Positions 21,896-33,480 of a DNA stretch of 64,000 bases are shown here, piece by piece. Under the pieces are notes generated by a model. It saw nothing but the letters and a program-made list of their open reading frames with translations, was not told the DNA's origin and did not search any database. The position numbers were made by a program, and so were the translations under genes. Position 1 is the first letter of the stretch, and each line of letters opens with the position of its first letter. The stretch is from Pisaster brevispinus (taxonomy: Eukaryota > Echinodermata > Asteroidea > Forcipulatida > Asteriidae). The DNA is taken from positions 5,902,768 through 5,966,767 of the forward strand of contig JAMKCF010000018.1 of the NCBI GenBank assembly GCA_023634235.1. The letters are read 5' to 3'.

Positions 21896-24054
21896 AAAAA
21901 TAGAATATTTAAATATGTTAACATAGGGGGGGCGACCCTCTGCTTCAAATCGGGAATGGTATATACACTTTTTAACCACTAGCACGAGTAAAAGCAGTCA
22001 ATATGTTTTATAACACTATGTGCATTGTGCGTAAACGTCAAAAGGTAGGCTACAGCGCAGAAACTTGCGTACAATTTCAGGGGTCACAAAGGGGGGAGGG
22101 CAGTATTTTTTTTTTGTCAGCGCTCTTCTTATGCTATTTTACTATTTCTTTTGTGTGCAAAAACAAAAAACATTGCGTGTAAAAAAAAATTACTTATAAA
22201 AGCTTAAAAATGTAACAATCTACCCTGGAAATGTTAATCTAAAAAGCCCTGGTTCCAAATGGGTGTGTGTGTGGGTGGGGGGGGGGGGGGGACATGGACA
22301 TCAAGGGGTCGGGGCAAGTGCTATTTAAGTTATGCTTGAGAAGAAGAAAAAATCCACGATTGATTGATATTTTTTACTTAAGGAGCAATAATAACAATAA
22401 TTATTATTATTATAATGCATACAAAAATAGCAAATAAAAAAGTTTTAAAAAAACCAACAAAAATAAATAAATAAATAAAATAAATATATGAAAAGCGTCA
22501 CCAGCAACATGTTTACATTTTAACATAAGACAGTTGAAAAGTTAAACCGAAAAATTCACGCAATAAATCTTCATTTCATACCTATACGTGGCCGTACTTT
22601 TAACCAGATCTTAAAATGTTCACATAATACTTTGCCCGTACCTATTGTGTAAGGCAATCACCGTTTCCGGTTAACTGATTCGTGAAATGACTTGCTCCAA
22701 AACACGCTTCTTTAAAACAGTACCTGGCACAAGAAGAAAAAGAAGAAAAAAAAAAAACTCAAAACATTTCGAGAGAACTAAATGATTTCACAATAACCTT
22801 TTTTCCCCGAGCTTCCGCAATAGTTTATTTTAAGCGCACAAAATAATTTATTTTGATCATTCGAAATGATTTCGAGCGAAATATATCACAATTATTTTAA
22901 CTTACTCTTACACGGTAAGGTGGTACATATTAAAAACCTGTATATCAATCAATTATTTAACGTGAGTTTGGAAATGATGTAGGCCTTAATGTTTGCCAGT
23001 ATTGCTATACTTAATTGTTATACAGTACTCACAGGGCGTACTGTTTTAAGAGCATTCAATATTATGAAACGATGCCACTGAATGCTTAGGTAAAAATCGT
23101 TTCCTTGGAAACGGGGCTTATCCGTTCAATGTTCACTTCAACCAGGAGATTTAGTTTGTTGGAGACGGGAAATGGAATCGCAACTCTCGCGGAAGTCTTG
23201 GAACATTGTCGACTTGTCCAGATCTGTTTTGTAATGAAATACGCGATGGGATAGACTCGTGCTAGATTGATTATTTTTGCTGTTTCGGACTGACAGGAAA
23301 GCGGTCATTTCTACCGTGCGCAGAGGACAATTAAAACACTTTTCTTCACACAGATCAAACGTATACACTTTATCAAGATGGGTGTATATCAACTTACATT
23401 GGAAATTCCTTCCCGGCTAGACAGCAGCTTTATTTATTTTTTTTTTATTTTTTATTTTTACACATTTATATTTTCAATTCTATAATCCACCTTGATATCA
23501 AGTTCCACTACACATAGAGCGGTGAAGGAAAACGCGCTGTTTAAACTATCAAACATAAATATACATTTTGCCTTCTAAGCAGATATCAATCAAAAAGTAA
23601 AAAGAAGAAGAAAAAGAAGAAGAAAAAGAAGAAGAAAAACAAAGCATTCCTTCTCGGGATAATTTAACTTGCTTTTATTATTATTGTTATTATTATTTTT
23701 TTACTTACAGTATAAAATTATTTTCCCAGCGCATTGGGGTCAAGTAGTCACACAGCTGAACAGTCTGAACGAAGTTTCTCAGACATGTGAAAATGTTCCC
23801 ATTTGTTTGCGTTTATTTGAGAAAAAAAAAACCCATGAAAATATTATTTGATTAAAAGTAAAATTAGTTTAATAGTGATTTTTGGTGTTGCTGTCAACGA
23901 CAGTAAAGAGTGCCATTGCGCATGGCCTTAAATTAACACGGTTTCGTCACTTGGGTACAAAAACAACATTTATCAAGCTGTTCGTAACGAGTTGTACGTG
24001 AATACCGGTCCTCACTGACCGGGCTTTGATGTTTTTTGGTCCCCCCCCATTTTT
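21896..24054. other. intergenic, low-complexity tracts only
   Basis: No gene was seen. It holds a G-run at 22276-22291, ATT/TTA-rich runs at 22387-22415, an AAGAAG tract at 23595-23640 and a TTATTA tract at 23677-23700. Confidence 0.55.
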
Positions 24055-24425
24055 ATAGGCACGGTGTACTTTTGGTAACTACTCCATAAGTTAATGACCA
24101 TACAAACTTACAATGTAAAGAGCAATGGAGAGCTGTTGATGTTATAACTATTGTTAGAAATGACATCCTTTGAAGTTTTAAAGAAAAAGGTAATTTTTCA
24201 CCCCACAATTTTAAACTGAGAAAGGCTTCAGGCATGAATCCTTTCTCAGGCATCTGAAAGCACACAATTCTATGCCAACAAGTGTTGTTTTCTTTCGTTA
24301 TTTTCTGGCAACTTCGACGACCGATTATTGAGCCAGAATTGTTACAGGTTTGCTATTTTATGCTTTATGTTGGGATACATCAAGCGAGGATACTGGTCTT
24401 TGACAATTATCAAGTATACACTGCC
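24055..24425 (+). repeat. interspersed repeat family G, copy 1
   Basis: Segments such as GAGCAATGGAGAGCTGTTGA, GCATCTGAAAGCACACA and TTTCGTTATTTTCTGGCAAC occur in order. Matching pieces lie at 30.19-30.56, 49.66-50.04 and 60.59-60.76 kb, and in inverse orientation at 58.33-58.47 kb. I see no coding capacity. The nature of the element (SINE or MITE) is not settled. Confidence 0.65.
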
Positions 24426-24525
24426 TTAAAAACGGATCTTGTCTACAATAATCTTGCTGGTGTTTATCTTGCACCATAAAGTAGACCCATTGAAGATTAT
24501 TTGAGTGACAAGTTTTATTGACTAG

Positions 24526-24640
24526 TAGGGAGACCGCCAACATAGGGCTGGAGAGCTCAGTTGGTAGAGCGCCGTAACGTTAGTCCGGAAGTCGTTGGTT
24601 CAAGTCCCGCTCGAGTCAATTTTTTTCTTTGTTCTCACCC
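24526..24640 (+). mobile_element. tRNA-derived SINE, GGAGACCGCC family, copy 1
   Basis: TAGGGAGACCGCCAACATAG precedes a tRNA-like head: GAGAGCTCAGTTGGTAGAGC (A box) and GTTGGTTCAAGTCCC (B box). An inverse copy at 47.56-47.66 kb shares the sequence upstream of the head, so the mobile unit extends beyond the tRNA part. It is not a normal tRNA gene because no complete cloverleaf with CCA-ready ends is evident. Confidence 0.75.
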
Positions 24641-26130
24641 AAGTTTTATTGATTTTATATGGGCAATCTGTACATCACCTTCCCTTATAATAAAGAACCA
24701 GGTCTATTCCACCATTTTTTCGAACATGGAATGCCTTCCCACATGATTCTTAAGTGGATCCTTGTTAGCGAAACTCTAAGAGTATTTTGATCTCAACAAG
24801 GAAGACGGCACTGAACAAATATTTGTTGACTGCTAGCTTGAACTCACTTTTTTCGTGGATTTTCTGTTATAAGCACTTACTTGCAATCGAAGCGCACGTG
24901 TCACATTCAGATTGCATATAATGGAAAAAGATAAGCTGAAGCTTCGGGTTAATATTTTATGTGCCCTATGCCAATATAAGAATGTACGCCTGTCTAGCTG
25001 CGGTAGATGGCCGTCCACTTCACTCATTGCTGGTATAAGCCTAAATGAAAGTCGACGGACCGTGGCTGGGAAAGCGGCAGTTTTAAGTCTGCTGCCACCT
25101 AGCGTTCAAAAGTCTCCTTTTGACAATGGAAGAAAAACCTTTGACGAATTTCAGTCTGAAAGGTAACTCTGATGAATTTGATGCCGGTTCTGTTTCTCCA
25201 GATGAATCGATCCATTATGAGAAACTGGTAAAGATCAAATCACTTTGTGTTCTCAAAATAGTATTTCGTTCCTCGAAGAAAATATTTTTCCGTTCTCCCC
25301 AAACGATATTTTGTTCCCTGGAAATATGCCGCTTAATTCCCCTTTAATCATTTCATTTCATCGAGATACTATTTCAACATAAATTTTAAACAAACAATTT
25401 TCAGGGAACGAAATGATATTTCGAGGGACCAAAATACTATGTAGATGGAAGGAAATGCTATTTAGATGGTACGAAGCAACCCTAGTTTCTCTTTTCACTA
25501 AAAGTTTGATAGGATCGAGTGTTTATTTAAAACTAAAGATTGAGAGTTAACTTTAGTGATTCAATTAGACGATAAAACATAACCTTCCTTAAGCATCAGG
25601 GTCAACACTCTCGTGCTATGTTTCGCTGTGACCCATACTTTGCTCGCAATACGTTTTTAAAAATGATCAAAAATCACGTGTCACTAAATCTGACGAGTGG
25701 TGACTTTTAACACGACACGTACTCCTATTGTGCCCTCCGTCTTTATTCAAGCTTAGTACGTGCAATGATGGCACAATTCCGAAACAAATTAAAAATACAC
25801 AGATATTTTGTTTCCTCCTTTGATAAAGGCCCGACGTTTTGTTTGAAATAACTCGTTATATTCCTTTCTTAAATGTCGGCCCAGTTTAATGGAGGGGAAC
25901 GAGTTTAGTCACGGAACACAAAAATAAAATACAATAAAGTAAAATAAAAATAACACTAACAAATAATAATAATATAAAATAGAAATAAAAAAGTGGAGGT
26001 ACAAACTTAAAAAGAAAAAAAAAACCCACTCAACTTTTGATATGACTTTGATATCGAAAACTTTTGAGCTGAAAGCTCACTGATTGTTCAAGGTTTATAC
26101 ATTATTTTAATCCACTATGTTTAGTTTCAA
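24641..26130. other. intergenic, no gene seen
   Basis: A dispersed motif sits at 25085-25117 (listed separately). An imperfect inverted repeat, TAGTATTTCGTTCCTCGAAG against GAACGAAATGATATTTCGAG, spans about 25258-25441. No coding sequence was recognised. Confidence 0.5.
25085..25117 (+). repeat. short dispersed motif, CTGCTGCCACCTAGCG
   Basis: AAGTCTGCTGCCACCTAGCG then TTCAAAAGTCTCC. It matches the inverse of the 20.75-kb copy along nearly its full 33 bases. Confidence 0.65.
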
Positions 26131-26275
26131 ATAGACCGTGCAAGTCTCGCGCGTATTCGAACATTTTTGGGACCACTGTGGTCCCACGTACATTGCTTTA
26201 ACGCGTTAAAGAAACAAACTCACGCGCTTTATTGGATCCCAATGTTCGAATACGCGCGAGACTTGCACAGTCTAT
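26131..26275. mobile_element. MITE, AAGTCTCGCGCGTATTCGA family, copy 1
   Basis: ATAGACCGTGCAAGTCTCGC at the left and its near complement (GCGAGACTTGCACAGTCTA) at the right give inverted repeats of about 35 bp over 145 bp. The inner part contains a GGACCACTGTGGTCC palindrome. A diverged copy lies at 54.3 kb. Confidence 0.88.
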
Positions 26276-26463
26276 TGATTTTGCGTCAGTTTGACCTTTT
26301 TCTGCGTCATTTTGACACACAATATTCTGAGTCACTCTTCCCCCGAAGTGGGTTAGGCCCACTGGGATCCGGAACTGAGTCCGTTAGTGAATGTACACAT
26401 GAACTGTTTTCAAGTTGTTTCCCCACAAAACATGACTAGCATAATAATTTTCACAAGTTGTGG

Positions 26464-26882
26464 CGTGTCGTGGCCGAGTGGATAAGATCACTGGACTCAA
26501 GCTCTGGTGTTTCTGATCAGCAGAGTGTGGGTTCGAGCCCCGGTCGTGACACCTGTGTCCTTAAGCAATACACTTAACCATGATTGCTTCGTCCTTCGGA
26601 TGGGACGTAAAGCCGTTGGTCCCGTGTGTTGTGTAACGCACGAAAAAGAACCCAGTGCACTTATCGAAAAGAGAAGGGGTCCGCCCCGGTGTTCCTGGTT
26701 TGATCGGCTGCATATTGCGCCACAGCACCTTGTAAACCATTACAAGGTGCTATGTAAAGGAGTAGGTCTCATACTTCAAAACGTAGCCCCAAATACCTTG
26801 CAGGAAATACTGAATGTTAAGCGCTTAGAGGCTGGCCTGCAGTAGGCGCTATACAAATACAATATATATATATATATATATA
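26464..26882 (+). mobile_element. long tRNA-derived SINE with (TA)n tail
   Basis: The head GTGTCGTGGCCGAGTGGATA (A box) and GTGGGTTCGAGCCCC (B box) resembles a class II (Leu/Ser-type) tRNA with a long variable arm. The body includes GTCCTTCGGATGGGACGT and ends GGCGCTATACAAATAC followed by a TATATA tract. The body strings are of a kind common in marine invertebrate SINEs. The open frame across it is not a gene. Its head resembles the units of the tandem array at 36.3 kb. Confidence 0.85.
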
Positions 26883-27539
26883 TTAAAAACAGTACAGATG
26901 AATTTTTAAAAAGACGTTTATTTTTATATATATATATTTTTTTAATAATAGAAGATGTAGAAGTAAGATAATTCCAACAGCATCTTCGTTGAGTTTCTTG
27001 CCTGGTGCATAATTCCCATCATCCTGCAATCTAGACTGTTTCAAGGGGGGATTTCAATTTCTACCGTCCGCTTTCCTTGAGTTGATACGTTCATCTTAAA
27101 TTGTTTTGTTCTAATAGACAGGAATTTCTAAGGCAAATGCGAATGCCACCGAAATAGATCCCTCTATTGTCCTCGACCGACACATTCTCAGCTAATGTAA
27201 TTAACGTCCCAAACAGTAAAGGCCACGTCGCGCACGAGGCGATTTACAGGCAACCACTTCAAGGCAATCTCCACAAAGAAAATTCATTTTCACATTTCAG
27301 TTTTCTCTGTATTTCCTTGGGGGATAGTGAGTTCTAGCTAGAAGAATGTTTCTTGTGCTGCCGAAGTTTTCCTTGAGCATACAGTGCATGCATTTGCCTC
27401 CAAGTTGCCTGACATGTTTCTTGTTTGACTTGGCATTCAGGCCGTGTCCAAACCGCGGCTACTGCTAAGGATGGCCAGCCTAAGCTTTAAAGGCATGTTA
27501 ACTTTATAGTCAACGAATAAAATAACTTTCAGTCCAATT
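26883..27539. other. intergenic, no gene seen
   Basis: AT-rich sequence. Near 27440-27485 a GGCCGTGTCCAAACCGCGGC string resembles one end of the MITE at 58.5 kb. Confidence 0.45.
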
Positions 27540-27572
27540 GGAGACGCTAGGTGGCAGCAAACTTACCAGGTA
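27540..27572 (-). repeat. short dispersed motif, CTAGGTGGCAGCAAACTT
   Basis: GGAGACGCTAGGTGGCAGCA then AACTTACCAGG is the fourth copy of the GCTGCCACCTAG motif. Confidence 0.65.
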
Positions 27573-28369
27573 ACTCCACTGAAAGGTGCGCATGCTCAGA
27601 AGAAGCATTTTTGAGTAATTGGCACTAAAAATGCTATGGGAATCTCAGTAGGACGCACCCTTGTCCATTTCCATTCAGAGCAGTGTATGGAGAGAGTTGC
27701 GACAATGAGGGACCATTTTTCTTTGATCACGTGGTTGCTCGACGCCATTTTCGGTCCAAATGCAGCACAGCCCAATGGGCAGATTAGTCTGGCACCCCGT
27801 ATTCACCCATTCATTTTTTTTTAAAGCGCAAAACGGCTCGTAATCGCAAGTTGTAGTAGCTCTCTCAATGTCGTCTCAAAAGTCTCCCCTCAATGTCGTC
27901 TCAAAAGTCTTCCATTACGAAAGTTCTATAATAATTATCTATCAAATCAACTGATAAAAAAAAGAAAAAAGAAAAAAAAAGACTGAGTCGATTCAATTAA
28001 CTGAATGCAATATGTTTTTAGCTGTTGCTGAAATATCGAGTGGAAGGTGCATTCTTCATCAGCGAATAATTATAATTACAAGCATATTAAGCTGTTCCTA
28101 TTGAATGTTTAATACCTTGAAATTTCTGAAGTTTCGTTGAAAAGGGAAATTAAAGGTTCTTCATTTAATTCAACTAGCATTTACGTAAGGATATAATTGA
28201 TGCGGAAAACAACTTTTTCAGAGTTGACTGGAGTAATTACAAAACAGAACAAACACTGAGAAAGAGGGAAAAAAAAATCAAAATTCTACTGAGCTTTACG
28301 GGGCATTCACGACATCCTAAATTCATTCTTACACAACAACCTTAAAAAATAGCAAAAGAAAACTCCATA

Positions 28370-28648
28370 AGGCCCTGAATTTCATTAATTCAATAAAAAA
28401 AAATATCCTTCCCACATTAGACAACTACAAGTTGAAAACTTTCATGTACAAAAAAAAAAAAAAAAAGAAGAAGAAGAAGAAGAAACTTACACATTCTTAT
28501 TAATTTTCCTACACCAACCTTTTAAATAAATCTGCCAGGCCCTTAATTTCATTAATAAAAAATAAAAAATAAATAAAAAACTCCTTCAAAAAATTAGACA
28601 ATTGAAAATTGAAAATTTTCATGTAAAGAAGAAGAAGAAGAAGAAGAA
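28370..28648. repeat. two direct copies ending in GAA tracts
   Basis: A segment of about 115 bp (AGGCCCTGAATTTCATTAAT ... AACTTTCATGTA then (GAA)n) occurs at 28370-28487 and again, more diverged, at 28536-28648. Both copies end in an A-rich and GAA tract. Confidence 0.75.
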
Positions 28649-29365
28649 AATGTAATAACAATGAAATTAAGCTCCAAACATTCAGCACGTGCAAATCTCA
28701 TTGTTAAGACGTAGTTGTCACACAATGTACCAAGCAGTTTTGGAGCAAAGACATTCTTCAAGCTGGAACTATCTCCAAGAAAATAATTAGAAAACTGAAT
28801 TGTGAGTGGATGTTTTAATTGAAAATTGCCTGGGAATGGTCGCCCGTACATTGTCTCGTCTGAAATAGCCTTTAGTCTGCCACGTTCTATAGCAAGTTCT
28901 AGCAAACACAACGACAGACAGTTTGTGTTGTTGTGTACTAAGCATAACATTATGATGTTTTTGATTGCAGTTTCTTTTCTTCAAAATGTCATTTCCTGAA
29001 CTTCTACAGTATTTCAGACAGTAATATTTCTCCGGAGGTTCGATTGGTACACGGTGTGTTTTATAATCACCGAGCTTTCAGACTGAGCATAATTACAATA
29101 ATACTTAACTAACAACTTCCAATCAAACACTTTGTCTTTTAAACCTAAAAAAAAAAAACGCTTGACGAAACACTAAGCGCGCAGGGTAGATTTGTTTTAT
29201 TTATTGACAATCAGGGTGGTCGAAATACGGTATCTTGGTTACTGTGGAATCCGAAATTATTGCCCGCGGTGTGTTGTTTCATCGCAAGCAAGCTGAATGA
29301 AGAGCAAACATCGATCCCAGTTTTTTTCTCTCCATTATAGAATTGCAAATGACTTAAGGTTGTCA
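28649..29365. other. intergenic, no gene seen
   Basis: No recognised coding sequence or repeat. Confidence 0.5.
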
Positions 29366-29544
29366 ATAGACCTTTATCATGGTGCGGCCATCTTGATTTT
29401 CTCCTATTCAGCTCAATGTAACCAAACCGAGCATGGAAGGAAAAATAATCTGGTACCTTTTTTGTACAGTGAATATTAGCATCCAATACTGTTACTGGAT
29501 ACAGGGAACATGACCAAGATGGCGGCAGCATGATAAAGGTCTAT
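29366..29544. mobile_element. MITE, ATAGACCTT family, copy 2
   Basis: ATAGACCTTTATCATG at the left and CATGATAAAGGTCTAT at the right enclose 179 bp. CCATCTTG and CAAGATGG also pair inside. Termini match the 19.7-kb copy. Confidence 0.88.
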
Positions 29545-30184
29545 ACCCCTAACCTTGGTCTTTACTAGTACATTTTGCTTCCAACCCTTATCCGTGGTGA
29601 ATTTTACAAAGTTATTTTCTGAAAGAACCCTTCACACCTTCCCTTGACAGTTCCAGCTTTTTAACGTTGTTTATTGACATGAAAATGACAGAAGTATAGT
29701 TTGTATGATTTATTTACGGGGCTTTCAGCGGTACCCTTCCAAAAATTCAAAACGGCGGGACCTCATTGAATCGATCGCTTCACTGCAAAAAAACCTTTAT
29801 AAAACTCTGCAGTAATGATGTTTATGGCTTTTTATATTCAATGCCACTTAAAAACGAAAAGCTACATTTTTGCCCTAAATGACCGAAAAGCGGTCGCATC
29901 TTGAACGCAATTGTGTTTTGTGACAGCAGCGATGAGCGCTTTTAACATCAGATCACTTTGTGTCATATACCTTTACCCAATAATCGTATCATCCATTTTT
30001 ACGCCCCATTTGTTATTTTTACCTTAAAGAAAAATATATTTTCAAATGTTTTGTTCAATGTTTACGTTTCTTCTGAGGTGGAATGAAATGCTGTAAGTGG
30101 AATGAAATCCAACCCAGATATTACTTTTAATTTTGAGCAGACGGCGAGTTCTATCCAAGCTTCTTAGAGGAAAGGTAATTATAT
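29545..30184. other. intergenic, no gene seen
   Basis: AT-rich sequence with no recognised feature. Confidence 0.5.
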
Positions 30185-30560
30185 TGGCAAGTACTCCAAA
30201 CATTCTATGACCATAAGAACTTACTTGGTGAGAGAAGCACGAGCTGCTGATAGAGCAAACTACTTTGAGAAAAGATCCCCATCGAAGTTTGATTTAGATC
30301 GCTTCTCACCCAGACAAACGTTTGAATCTGAGATGGTGTCCGTTCGCAATTGATGCGTCCAGAGATGCGGCTGGTACCCGCTGTCACCTCACGTAAAACG
30401 TGGATGGATTCGACTTTCCTGCGAAAGAACTAATGACAGTTTTTGTTGTTGTTGCTGTTTTCTCAGTAATTAGACACTGTATTCAGCCGAAACTTTAACA
30501 CGTGATTTTTATTATAATTATCTTTCTTTATAACTTTGCCAGTAAACCAATCTCTGACCA
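30185..30560 (+). repeat. interspersed repeat family G, copy 2
   Basis: It shares, in the same order as 49.66-50.04 kb, CACGAGCTGCTGATAGAGCA-, AACGTGGATGGATTCGAC- and AGACACTGTATTCAGC-like segments with variable spacing. Confidence 0.65.
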
Positions 30561-31520
30561 TGCCTTTAACTCATATATTGAAGACGAATGCTATTTCCAT
30601 CACCCAAGCAATTTATCATGGTGAAGGATTTCTCAGAAATATTGAGGCCAATTGTATTTGAAAAGGCCCCAAATGCATTACTTCCAATTGCTTTTTCGTT
30701 CGCTGAAAGCCACGGCTTGTTTTGTCGTAATCATTATCAGCGTAATCATATCAATGCGCAACATCAAAGTAAAAACTACAAGCGGAAAAAGGGCCTCGAA
30801 AAGTAATGGCTGAGTATGCGTGTGGGCAGAATACAAAAAAAAAACAACAACATAAATGGACAGTCGTAAGTATAGTATTCATTTGATTTTCATCAGCGAG
30901 GACACCCTGATACGGACAAATTAATTAACTGCTTTAGATTGATTCCACCTGGCAAGCGCTCGTTCTATTTCCAAGTTTTAATTTTGTAGCTGTGCATGCC
31001 GTGAATTTGTATTGTTCATTTCCTTCTGCACATTGTTTACGGCGGTTAAACCTGGAACCAAAACAATCAAACTGGTCACGCAGATAATACTGATGGAGTC
31101 AATACAATTAAAACCAAAAGTAAGAAATAAATATATATGTAATAAACAAACAAAATAAACTCTCGAAACGATTTAAGCTATAATATTCAAGGTTATACCA
31201 TAATTGTATTGCATATCAAAACCACTGGAGAGTCTTGTGCGGTTTTATATACCAATTAAACTTAATTGCTACAATAGTTAATGCACGCATGCGCCTTGTG
31301 CGTGCTCATGCATCACCACCACAAATCGGTGAAATAGGTACAAAGTCGTGACCACGCGCAACAGAACGTAGGCCTGTGATGTTTCAAAACAACGTCAGGT
31401 TACGCGTGGGTTTGTTGAAATCGTTTATAAGGAATATTTTTTTATAACCAGACATGTTAAACAGTGGATAATAAAGTAATCGGTTGATATTTATCACAAC
31501 TTGGCGAAATTGCTGACAGA
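30561..31520. other. upstream region of the GPCR gene
   Basis: No gene was seen. It should contain the promoter and 5' UTR of the receptor, but no TATA or other core element could be assigned with confidence. The sequence before the ATG contains no recognised repeat. Confidence 0.4.
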
Positions 31521-31815
31521 ATGGATGAGTTTGCGACCGAGGGGTTCAGAGAGATGACCACCCCGGGTAACAGCACCACTTTGCCGGGTATCACCGCCAC
31601 TGGGGAAGACACGCCCGGCCACAACGCCGTACAGGCGGTCTTAATATCTTTCTTCGCTCTGTCGATGGCGTGGGGCAATGTGGGCAACCCACTCGTAATG
31701 GCAACCATTCTTACACAAAGAAAGCTCAGACAGAATGTGGCGAACATCTTCATCTTCAATTTGGCGATTGCCGATTTTTGTGTGACGTCATTTGTTGATT
31801 TGTCCTATGTACTCG
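31521..31815 (+). CDS. class A GPCR, melatonin-receptor-like, exon 1 (N-terminus, TM1, TM2)
   Basis: This is the start of a seven-transmembrane receptor for an extracellular signal, acting at the plasma membrane through G proteins. The ATG has a favourable context (A at -3, G at +4). Residues 1-35 are an extracellular tail with an N-glycosylation site (NST, 17-19). TM1 spans about 36-64 with the class A motif GNPLV (55-59), and TM2 about 73-97 with LAIAD (81-85; D85 is the conserved sodium-site Asp). The donor GTAAGT follows the first base of codon 99. Joined to exons 2-5, the frame is 364 codons plus stop, normal for the family. The nearest family I can name is melatonin-type receptors, from NRY and the NSILYG..N.NFR..YRKI end. 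The ligand cannot be deduced and the name is inference. Confidence 0.9.
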
Positions 31816-32129
31816 GTAAGTGGCTTTGACTATGCAATTTTGGTTATTGTCAGTCCGTGTTTGTCTAATTATATTTAACATTCTGAAACTTTGTTTACAC
31901 ATGGTGGGTTGGGTTAGGCAAACTGGAAAATGGTTAAGAGTTTTTCACCACAAATCGAATTTGCGGACCTTAAAACCCTGCAGCAAGAGACCTGTTTGGT
32001 TGCATAGCCCCCGTGGTACATAGTCAGCACAAACTGACAAGCTTTATTTGCATAATAGTTAGTTAAGAGGAAGTTGTTTTGCATTTTGCCAACGTATTCG
32101 TTATGTAGGTGAGTTCTTTACATATCAAA

Positions 32130-32350
32130 GTATTGCCTGGGTTAAGTCAAACTTAGCTTAATTACTTAAGTTTTATAACTTGGTTTCATCTACCATTGAC
32201 ACTTTACATACCGTTTTTGTTACACAAAGGATGCTGGCAGAGTTTTGTCCTGCCCCCTCCTAACCAAATCATTGACCCCTGTTGATTGACAACCCCCCCT
32301 AGGACGTGTGGCATGGTCCAGCTTAGGATATCATGGCATAATGAGCTAAT
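32130..32350 (-). repeat. interspersed repeat family I, copy 1
   Basis: On the minus strand it reads CAGGGGTCAATGATTTGGTT, GGACAAAACTCTGCCAGCAT and GTAGATGAAACCAAGTTATA in order. Copies on the + strand lie at 35.94-36.11 and 57.22-57.42 kb. No coding capacity was seen. Confidence 0.75.
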
Positions 32351-33109
32351 CAGTGAGGAGTACGATGTGGTTATGGATTGTTTTTATTTTTTTATCCCTG
32401 CATGCCTCCTGGGTTTCTTTGATTAAGTCTGTGTTAACGGGTGTTTTAGATTCTGTCAGGTTTTGGACATGCTTTTGTTCTAATGTTTTAATGTTTTTGT
32501 GATTTTTTTTTAAAAAGTACTTTGTGTGCAATCTCTATTCTAATACTTATATAACTTTATTTTTATCGTTGGCAGGGATCTGGTTGTACACATCTTTTCG
32601 ATGACATTTTAAATAATTTTGTATACCCATGACAACCCCTGTTCAACTTGAATTCATTGTGAAAATGTCCAAAGATCTAAAATAAATAAACAAGACGATG
32701 GAAATATTACAAGATGTCAGCAGCTGCTGACAGCGGCCCTCCCGGCATGGTTTTAAATAGACTGATAGTCACAACAAACTCACGGCTACTCTTCCCTTGA
32801 ACCAACATGCCGTGACTAAAGCTAGACATTCTGAGCTGACCGAACTGTTTGTTTTTACGAAGCATGTTGACAAATCTCGAACTCCACCCACAATCCCGCT
32901 TCACCAGGCAGTTTGCTGGCCTCCCTCCCATAATGCTGTTTGTCATCCACAGTCACGAACCTGATTAAGCGCCACAAATCCTTCGAAACACCCGTGCCCC
33001 TAGATGGCTCGTTTGAAATCCGAACGTAAAGATGAACAGCTTCCAGAATCCTTAATAAAAAGTAATGTTTATTTTGACTTAGCTTTTATTGTAGGTGTTA
33101 AATTTGCAT

Positions 33110-33480
33110 CAGGGATAAAAAATATAACGTGTGTTTACCCTTTCACCGATGTGTATTAAGCACTGTATACTCAGTACTTTACACATCGGACGGTAAAAAC
33201 AAAAATAATAAATATTCTGTATCCCCAATGCAAAATTAACATCTATTAAATCGTTGCGGTACCCACTGCTAAAACATATAGGATTTGAACCATCTCTAGC
33301 CGCCGGGCTAGCTCGGTGGTCAAGTGGTAAGCCATCTGCTCTAGCAATTAAAGCAAAGGCCGTGGGTTCGAATCCCACCCGAGTGAATTGTCTGTGATTC
33401 CACGTTCACAGAACGTGGGGAGAGTACTGAGTATACAGTACATAACATTACATTTTGGTGAAAGGGTATAAAAACAGAAT
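33110..33480 (+). mobile_element. foldback tRNA-derived SINE, copy 1
   Basis: The centre is a + strand tRNA-like head with A box GCTCGGTGGTCAAGTGGTAA (33311-33330) and B box GTGGGTTCGAATCCCACC. A tail AGTACTGAGTATACAGT follows. The same tail lies upstream in reverse (CACTGTATACTCAGTACTTT, about 33161-33180), with TTTACCCTTTCACCGATG facing TTGGTGAAAGGGTA. The whole is therefore an inverted-repeat unit around one tRNA-like core. Confidence 0.8.

Noticed and set aside
21597..21985. Gly/Cys-rich and Pro/Asn-rich proteins on opposite strands
   Set aside because: They are translations of a GTTTGTTGGGG minisatellite and G-runs.
24545..24620. Single tRNA gene
   Set aside because: An inverse copy at 47.56 kb shares upstream sequence, which shows a mobile SINE rather than an independent tRNA.
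26507..26845. 112-codon open frame
   Set aside because: It lies entirely inside a tRNA-derived SINE body.
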